NCBI GenBank assembly: GCA_044340485.1 | Contig: JBIITN010000003.1 | Span: 1-64,000, forward strand | From: UBA2093 sp044340485 | GTDB lineage: Bacteria; Actinomycetota; Acidimicrobiia; Acidimicrobiales; Ilumatobacteraceae | Length of the DNA stretch: 64,000 nucleotides | Reading direction: 5' to 3' | Shown: positions 60,137-64,000 of the stretch, in pieces | Numbering within the stretch: the first letter of the stretch is position 1 | Layout of the letters: every line of letters starts with the position of its first letter | Translations under genes and position numbers: made by a program | The notes under the pieces: model-generated | What the model was told of the DNA's origin: nothing | What the model saw: only the letters and a program-made list of their open reading frames with translations | The model's database searches: none

Positions 60137-60922
60137 TTACTGCAACTGGCGGTCGATAACTTGCGCGTCAACAATGTCGCCGTAATTCGGAAGGGTCACA
60201 CCTCGAAGAGTCGCACCCGCCAAAACTTGGTTCCGAACTTCCGTTAACGCTTCGTCGGGTTTCCAGCGATTATGCAAAGGGCCCCAATCAACTTCTGCAA
60301 TTCCTGCATCTCCAAATGCACGCCACATGTCGATCAACATTGCAATTTCTATTCCATACCCAGTTGCAATAAACATGCCCTGTAGTGCATTCGCCCGCAC
60401 GGCAACTTGACCACTCAGTGGTTGCGATAACTCCGCGAGTCTCGCGCTCTCTCGTGCCGCTAGAGGCCTTCCTACTTCCTCAGTGACTCGACCTGCTGTC
60501 TTGTCGCGGGGAACTCCATGTTCATCAACACGAACGAATCCCGATTTCACGAACATCACACGAGAATCGCGACGCAGTGGTTCCACTAATAAGGACAGGT
60601 GATCCGCAGTGACATTGCCAAGATCAGCATCCATAAAGACGTATATGTCTGCTTTCACTTCACACAAGCCTCGCCACAACGAGTCACCTTTGCCGAGCAC
60701 CTCTCCCGCATCACTACGAATGTTTGATGAAATACAACACTCAACATTGGCGGCATTGACGACAGCAGCGGTGCCATCAGTAGATCCACTGTCCAACACC
60801 AATGCACGCGACACAACATGTTGTTGCAGTGCGTCTTTCATCACTTTCAACGTCGGGGCAATCACCGCGCTTTCGTTTCGCGCGGGAACAAAGAGCACTA
60901 CTTCCAAATTGGATCGACTCAT
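60137..60922 (-). CDS. gpgS: Glucosyl-3-phosphoglycerate synthase family (GT81)
   Basis: A 261-residue GT-A glycosyltransferase. It begins VVLFVPARNESAVI, has LDSGSTDGTA, GKGDSLWRGL, the metal motif DADLG, VKSGFVRV, GRVTEEVGRPL, QPLSGQVAVRANAL and GYGIEIAMLIDMW, collinear with mycobacterial GpgS. GpgS transfers glucose from UDP- or GDP-glucose to 3-phosphoglycerate, leading to glucosylglycerate or methylglucose polysaccharides. Length is shorter than the 320-residue mycobacterial enzyme at both ends. Its ATG overlaps the folB-folK stop; it converges with the folP homologue five bases away. Confidence 0.85.
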   Translation of the reverse strand: MSRSNLEVVLFVPARNESAVIAPTLKVMKDALQQHVVSRALVLDSGSTDGTAAVVNAANVECCISSNIRSDAGEVLGKGDSLWRGLCEVKADIYVFMDADLGNVTADHLSLLVEPLRRDSRVMFVKSGFVRVDEHGVPRDKTAGRVTEEVGRPLAARESARLAELSQPLSGQVAVRANALQGMFIATGYGIEIAMLIDMWRAFGDAGIAEVDWGPLHNRWKPDEALTEVRNQVLAGATLRGVTLPNYGDIVDAQVIDRQLQ

Positions 60923-61797
60923 GTCAGATGCGACAATGCTCCACGTTTATACACCTGACCAGTCGGTGCAGTGTCTTCCCACCCAGATGGACAACGATCA
61001 GGTGCAACGTCTGCAAGCGGAGCAAGAACAAAGCGGCGCTGGTTCCAACGCGGGTGTGGAATAGTGAGATGGTCATCTGTGATGGAGATATCGTCGTAAA
61101 AAATAATGTCGAGGTCGAGGGTTCGCGGACCCCAATGAACAACACGTTCCCGTAACTCGTCGGCTTCAATCATGTTTAGGCGGCGCAGCAATGCGTATGG
61201 ATCGAGATCTGTCTCAATAACTGCGACCATGTTGAGATATGCACCCTGATCATCGGGGCCACCCACGGGACCGGTTTCATACACGAGAGACTCAGCAACT
61301 ACGTGTCCGATGTTTTCAAGTTGTGACATTGCAAATTGTAAATGACTCACCCGGTCGCCCAAATTGCTTCCTAAAGCAACGACAGCGCGATGTGTAGGAG
61401 AAGCATTGTCACGGTTCGTCACATCAGATTGACGACGTGTAATACGCACGGCTGTTGAAGAAAGTTCCTCGTCGATTGGAGGGTGCAGCTTGGTGATGGT
61501 TACATGAGCCAACTCGACGCCAGGAAAACCAAGTGCACACTCGGCTACTCGATGAGCAAGTCGCTCGAGAAGCAAGTCCGAAGAGCCTCGAGCCAAGTCT
61601 GCGATCGCATCACACATGGCACCATAGTTCACAGTGTCATGAAGATCGTCTGAACGGCCAGCCCGTACAAGGTCTACTTCCACATCAACATCGATCTGGA
61701 TGGGCTGAGGTGCTTGACGTTCATGGGGCAATACACCAATAAGAACCATCACACGCAGACCGTTGATGTACACGTGATCGCGCGCCATACGTGTCAT
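60919..61797 (-). CDS. folBK: Bifunctional dihydroneopterin aldolase / HPPK (FolB–FolK fusion)
   Basis: A 292-residue folate enzyme in two parts. Residues 5–120 are FolB: VYINGLRVMVLIGVLPHERQ, the Tyr/Glu region DTVNYGAMCDAI, LLLERLAHRVAE and VTITKLHPPID. Residues 135–285 are FolK: VVALGSNLGDRVSHLQFAM, VSLVYETGPVGGPDDQGAYLN-type segment and the pyrophosphokinase signature WGPRTLDLDIIFYDD, with IPHPRWNQRRFVLAPL. The product is 6-hydroxymethyl-dihydropterin diphosphate. Separate folB and folK are more common in actinobacteria. ATG 61797 or 61788 are both possible. It overlaps gpgS by ATGA. Confidence 0.92.
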   Translation of the reverse strand: MTRMARDHVYINGLRVMVLIGVLPHERQAPQPIQIDVDVEVDLVRAGRSDDLHDTVNYGAMCDAIADLARGSSDLLLERLAHRVAECALGFPGVELAHVTITKLHPPIDEELSSTAVRITRRQSDVTNRDNASPTHRAVVALGSNLGDRVSHLQFAMSQLENIGHVVAESLVYETGPVGGPDDQGAYLNMVAVIETDLDPYALLRRLNMIEADELRERVVHWGPRTLDLDIIFYDDISITDDHLTIPHPRWNQRRFVLAPLADVAPDRCPSGWEDTAPTGQVYKRGALSHLT

Positions 61798-61824
61798 GTC
61801 TATCGGAAAAACTACGCTCGACCT

Positions 61825-62748
61825 ATGGTAGAAAAAATTCCATATGACGAATTCAGCATGTTTCACGAAAACGCCGAAGAATATGGTCTTCCCTTTGACG
61901 CCCCGCCAATTGTTCGACGCGAATTCATCTCCGTGTCGGATACTCGACGCTTATCTGCGCTGGTATGGGGAAACAGTGAACCCGAATTCGTCTTCTTACA
62001 TGGTGGTGCACAAAACGCGCACACATGGGACACGGTCATGCTCGCATTGCAACGCCCAGGTATCTGTATTGATTTACCCGGTCATGGACACAGTGATTCA
62101 GGATCTCAACCAACGCCTCGTGACCTTCCGCTTGCTGCAAACGCAGCCGATATTGCGTCTGTTGTGTCTGCGCTAGCTCCGAACGCAAAGGTTGTAGTTG
62201 GTATGTCCCTAGGGGGACTCACAACACTTGGAGTATTGCGAGATCACCCACAACTGGTGCGATCAGTGGTACTCGTCGACATCACACCGGGCGTCAATGC
62301 CGAGAAAGCAAAAGCAATCACAGATTTTGTGAACGGCCCAGCGACATTTCCTTCATTTGACGAACTGCTACAACGAACAATTGAATTCAACCCCACCCGC
62401 AGTGTGTCGTCTCTACGGCGCGGCATCTTGCACAATGCCCTGCAGCAAGACGACGGCACTTGGGTGTGGCGTCATCGCAGGGAAGATGCCCCTCCATTGC
62501 CAGAAATCGATGGCGAACGATTAACGCTTGATCCATCGTCGCTGTGGGACACCATCTCGGACACAAAAGTTCCACTCATGTTGGTACGCGGTATGCGACC
62601 ACAATCCGTTGTGAGCGACGACGATGAAAAAGAACTACTCCGTCGCGCCCCACATGCAGTGATTGAACGAATCACTGATGCTGGCCACAGCGTGCAAGGC
62701 GATACACCATTAGAGCTTGCACAATTACTGAACGTGTTCGTGAAGTAA
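61825..62748 (+). CDS. Alpha/beta hydrolase
   Basis: A 307-residue alpha/beta-hydrolase. The oxyanion region is FLHGGAQNAHTWD, the nucleophile elbow GMSLGG, and the catalytic His lies in DAGHSVQGD near the end; the acid is probably the Asp or Glu of the LMLVRGMRPQSVVSDDDE segment. An N-terminal extension of about 45 residues precedes the fold. The substrate is unknown. TACGCT (61813–61818) ends six bases before ATG 61825. Divergent from folB-folK. Confidence 0.88.
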   Translation: MVEKIPYDEFSMFHENAEEYGLPFDAPPIVRREFISVSDTRRLSALVWGNSEPEFVFLHGGAQNAHTWDTVMLALQRPGICIDLPGHGHSDSGSQPTPRDLPLAANAADIASVVSALAPNAKVVVGMSLGGLTTLGVLRDHPQLVRSVVLVDITPGVNAEKAKAITDFVNGPATFPSFDELLQRTIEFNPTRSVSSLRRGILHNALQQDDGTWVWRHRREDAPPLPEIDGERLTLDPSSLWDTISDTKVPLMLVRGMRPQSVVSDDDEKELLRRAPHAVIERITDAGHSVQGDTPLELAQLLNVFVK

Positions 62749-62769
62749 CTACTCAGTATGTGAGTCGAA

Positions 62770-63537
62770 TTACTCAATGGTGGGAGTGTCGTTGGACCGA
62801 CGTCGCACCACAAGGTACGCCACACCAACGAGGGCGGCAACCGCAACTGCGATCACGATGCCGATACCGAGGACGTTAGACCCACCGTCGTCATCATTTC
62901 CTGATCCGAGACCTTCGCCATCTTCACCGGAACCACCGGTGGCGCCGCCACGTTCGCTGAACATCTGAATATCGAGTGTTTCCGTGAGATCACTGTCGAT
63001 GTTCACAACGTTTCCATCAACTGTGACTGAATCGGGAAGATCAGCCGGAACTGTTTTGGTGATGTCACCTGGAAATTCGAGCGTGAACTTGATGGAGCCC
63101 TCCATGCCTTCCACGCTGCCGGCGTCCACTCCGGTGTCACCTTCACCCATGCCTTCGCTCTTGTAGGTGAATTTCAACTGGTCATCAGATGTGACTTCAA
63201 TTTTCATGTCTTCGTCGTCAAGCGGAGTGTTGTCATAGGTGATTTCCATCTTGTACTGGCCATCTTCCTCAGTCACTGTGAAACCTTGACCTTCAGGGAT
63301 GGTGCCCGACTCAGGGTCGAGCAACTGCTTCTCGAAAGCTTCTTTGTCGGTGATACCAAACATCTGAGCGAGTTCTGTCGACATCGACACATTCATCACG
63401 CCGTCAACTGTCGCATCATTATTCACCGAGAAATTTGCTTCAGACTCGATACAGCCGGTCAGCACCAAGCATGCAAGCCCTGCCGCCGCTGTTACTACGA
63501 CTACTCGACGCATTCCCATTGCTTTACAGACTCGCAT
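62770..63537 (-). CDS. LppM-domain lipoprotein
   Basis: A 255-residue lipoprotein with a signal (basic start, VVVVTAAAGLACLVLTGC) and lipobox LTGC. The outer domain (about 30–190) contains FSVNNDATVDGVMNVSMSTEL, EVTSDDQLKFTYKSEG and VNIDSDLTETLDI, the LppM (DUF3153) pattern. A Gly/Asp/Glu-rich linker and a C-terminal membrane helix (VLGIGIVIAVAVAALVGVAYLVV) follow, so it would be held at both ends. Mycobacterial LppM takes part in phagosome interaction; the general role is unknown. Converges with the hydrolase. Start ATG 63537; ATG 63513 is also possible. Confidence 0.82.
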   Translation of the reverse strand: MRVCKAMGMRRVVVVTAAAGLACLVLTGCIESEANFSVNNDATVDGVMNVSMSTELAQMFGITDKEAFEKQLLDPESGTIPEGQGFTVTEEDGQYKMEITYDNTPLDDEDMKIEVTSDDQLKFTYKSEGMGEGDTGVDAGSVEGMEGSIKFTLEFPGDITKTVPADLPDSVTVDGNVVNIDSDLTETLDIQMFSERGGATGGSGEDGEGLGSGNDDDGGSNVLGIGIVIAVAVAALVGVAYLVVRRRSNDTPTIE

Positions 63538-63596
63538 GTGATCCCCTACTGATTGAAACCTGCTTCAACCGACACAGTAGACCACGAGATGTTCGC

Positions 63597-64000
63597 CTAT
63601 TGCGATTTCGTCAGAACGGCGGTCAAACCGCGACGCAATACCTCTCGTAAACGATCTGGTTCTGGCTTTGTCTCTAGTAGCTCCATGAGAACAACACCGA
63701 ATGCAAGCGCCTCAACAAAGACAGCCATTGCAAGAGGATCCAATCCATCATCTGCAACTCCATGCTGTTGGGCCAATGTCATCACCTGCTCCCACTGTGC
63801 TGCTAACTCCGACTCAATATCAATTAATGCTGCTCGGAGTTGCGGCCGATCAATGGCTGCTGCAAGAGCGCTAGCGCGCACGAGCCGATCGTGACGGTGT
63901 TCGGACGACGCAATTGATTGACACATTGAATCGATGCACGCTGACAAACTCTCAGCGCTTTCAATCTCACGCAGCGCTTCTCGCAGTGCCTCAATTTCTA
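63597..64000 (-). CDS. TetR-family-type regulator, C-terminal part (5' end beyond window)
   Basis: The complement is open from 64000 to 63597 (134 residues, no start needed). It is all-helical: EIEALREALREIESAE, then RHDRLVRASALAAAIDRPQLRAALI and VFVEALAFGVVLMELLETKPEPDRLREVLRRGL, which resembles the ligand-binding and dimerisation helices of TetR regulators. The DNA-binding part lies outside the window, so the family call is only by pattern. It precedes the LppM-like gene on the same strand by 59 bp. Confidence 0.55.
   Translation of the reverse strand, partial: EIEALREALREIESAESLSACIDSMCQSIASSEHRHDRLVRASALAAAIDRPQLRAALIDIESELAAQWEQVMTLAQQHGVADDGLDPLAMAVFVEALAFGVVLMELLETKPEPDRLREVLRRGLTAVLTKSQ

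Overview
The window reads as chromosome of an actinobacterium with moderate GC (near 50 percent by eye). Actinobacterial markers are the 30-residue ribosomal protein bS22, the enolase–FtsB/DivIC–DUF501–Ppx neighbourhood, a GpgS-type glucosyltransferase, a LppM-domain lipoprotein, a SepX/GlpR-like membrane protein next to molybdopterin genes, and many leaderless-looking genes. An Acidimicrobiia-type organism is plausible, but this is an inference from gene content only. No phage, insertion sequence, CRISPR array or rRNA was seen.

Layout. 1–4.7 kb: sufB (cut by the window edge), ychF, DUF192, rsmI and an acyl-CoA thioesterase. 4.8–20.7 kb: a housekeeping block in an order conserved in other actinobacteria: metG, tatD, a small double-psi-barrel secreted protein, rsmA, ispE, bS22, tRNA-Gln, glmU (lacking most of its acetyltransferase half), prs, rplY, pth, mfd, a parvulin lipoprotein, mazG, eno, ftsB. 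20.7–31.9 kb: a form II carbon-monoxide-dehydrogenase-like molybdenum hydroxylase (CoxL-CoxS-CoxM) and its maturation genes (MoxR/CoxD, CoxE, two XdhC pieces, MocA, CoxG), with a PAP2 membrane protein, an SDR and an FAD oxidoreductase in between. This cassette sits between ftsB and DUF501–ppx, which are normally neighbours. 33–41.6 kb: an acetyltransferase, a secreted subtilisin, two crotonases, queF, a PfkB sugar/nucleoside kinase and an M1 aminopeptidase. 41.6–49.7 kb: a GlpR/SepX-like protein, moaC, a CstR/CstB persulfide module, a crotonase, moaA, moeA, a glycolipid-binding-domain protein, galU, and a FmdB/Ruc-like protein behind a CIRCE operator. 50–64 kb: PHP, tldE, tldD, a second PAP2 gene, an SDR, dxs, hisN, two small or exported unknowns, a folP homologue, gpgS, a folB-folK fusion, a hydrolase, a LppM-like lipoprotein and the end of a TetR-type regulator.

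Working together. The molybdenum enzyme at 20.7 kb needs cofactor from the moaC, moaA and moeA genes at 42–48 kb; MocA would make the cytosine dinucleotide form and XdhC/MoxR/CoxE would install or mature it. From 27.6 kb the maturation genes overlap one another and run by an ATGA overlap into DUF501 and ppx, so the cassette appears built into the host operon. The CstR-like repressor and CstB-like persulfide dioxygenase face each other across an inverted-repeat operator.

A recurring signal is a TANNNT box ending 6–10 nt before the start codon, without an evident Shine-Dalgarno sequence, at about 29 genes. This is what -10 elements of leaderless transcripts look like, and it was used to choose several starts. 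No stretch longer than about 300 bases lacks a gene; the longest gap (42262–42524) holds hairpins and a short palindrome.
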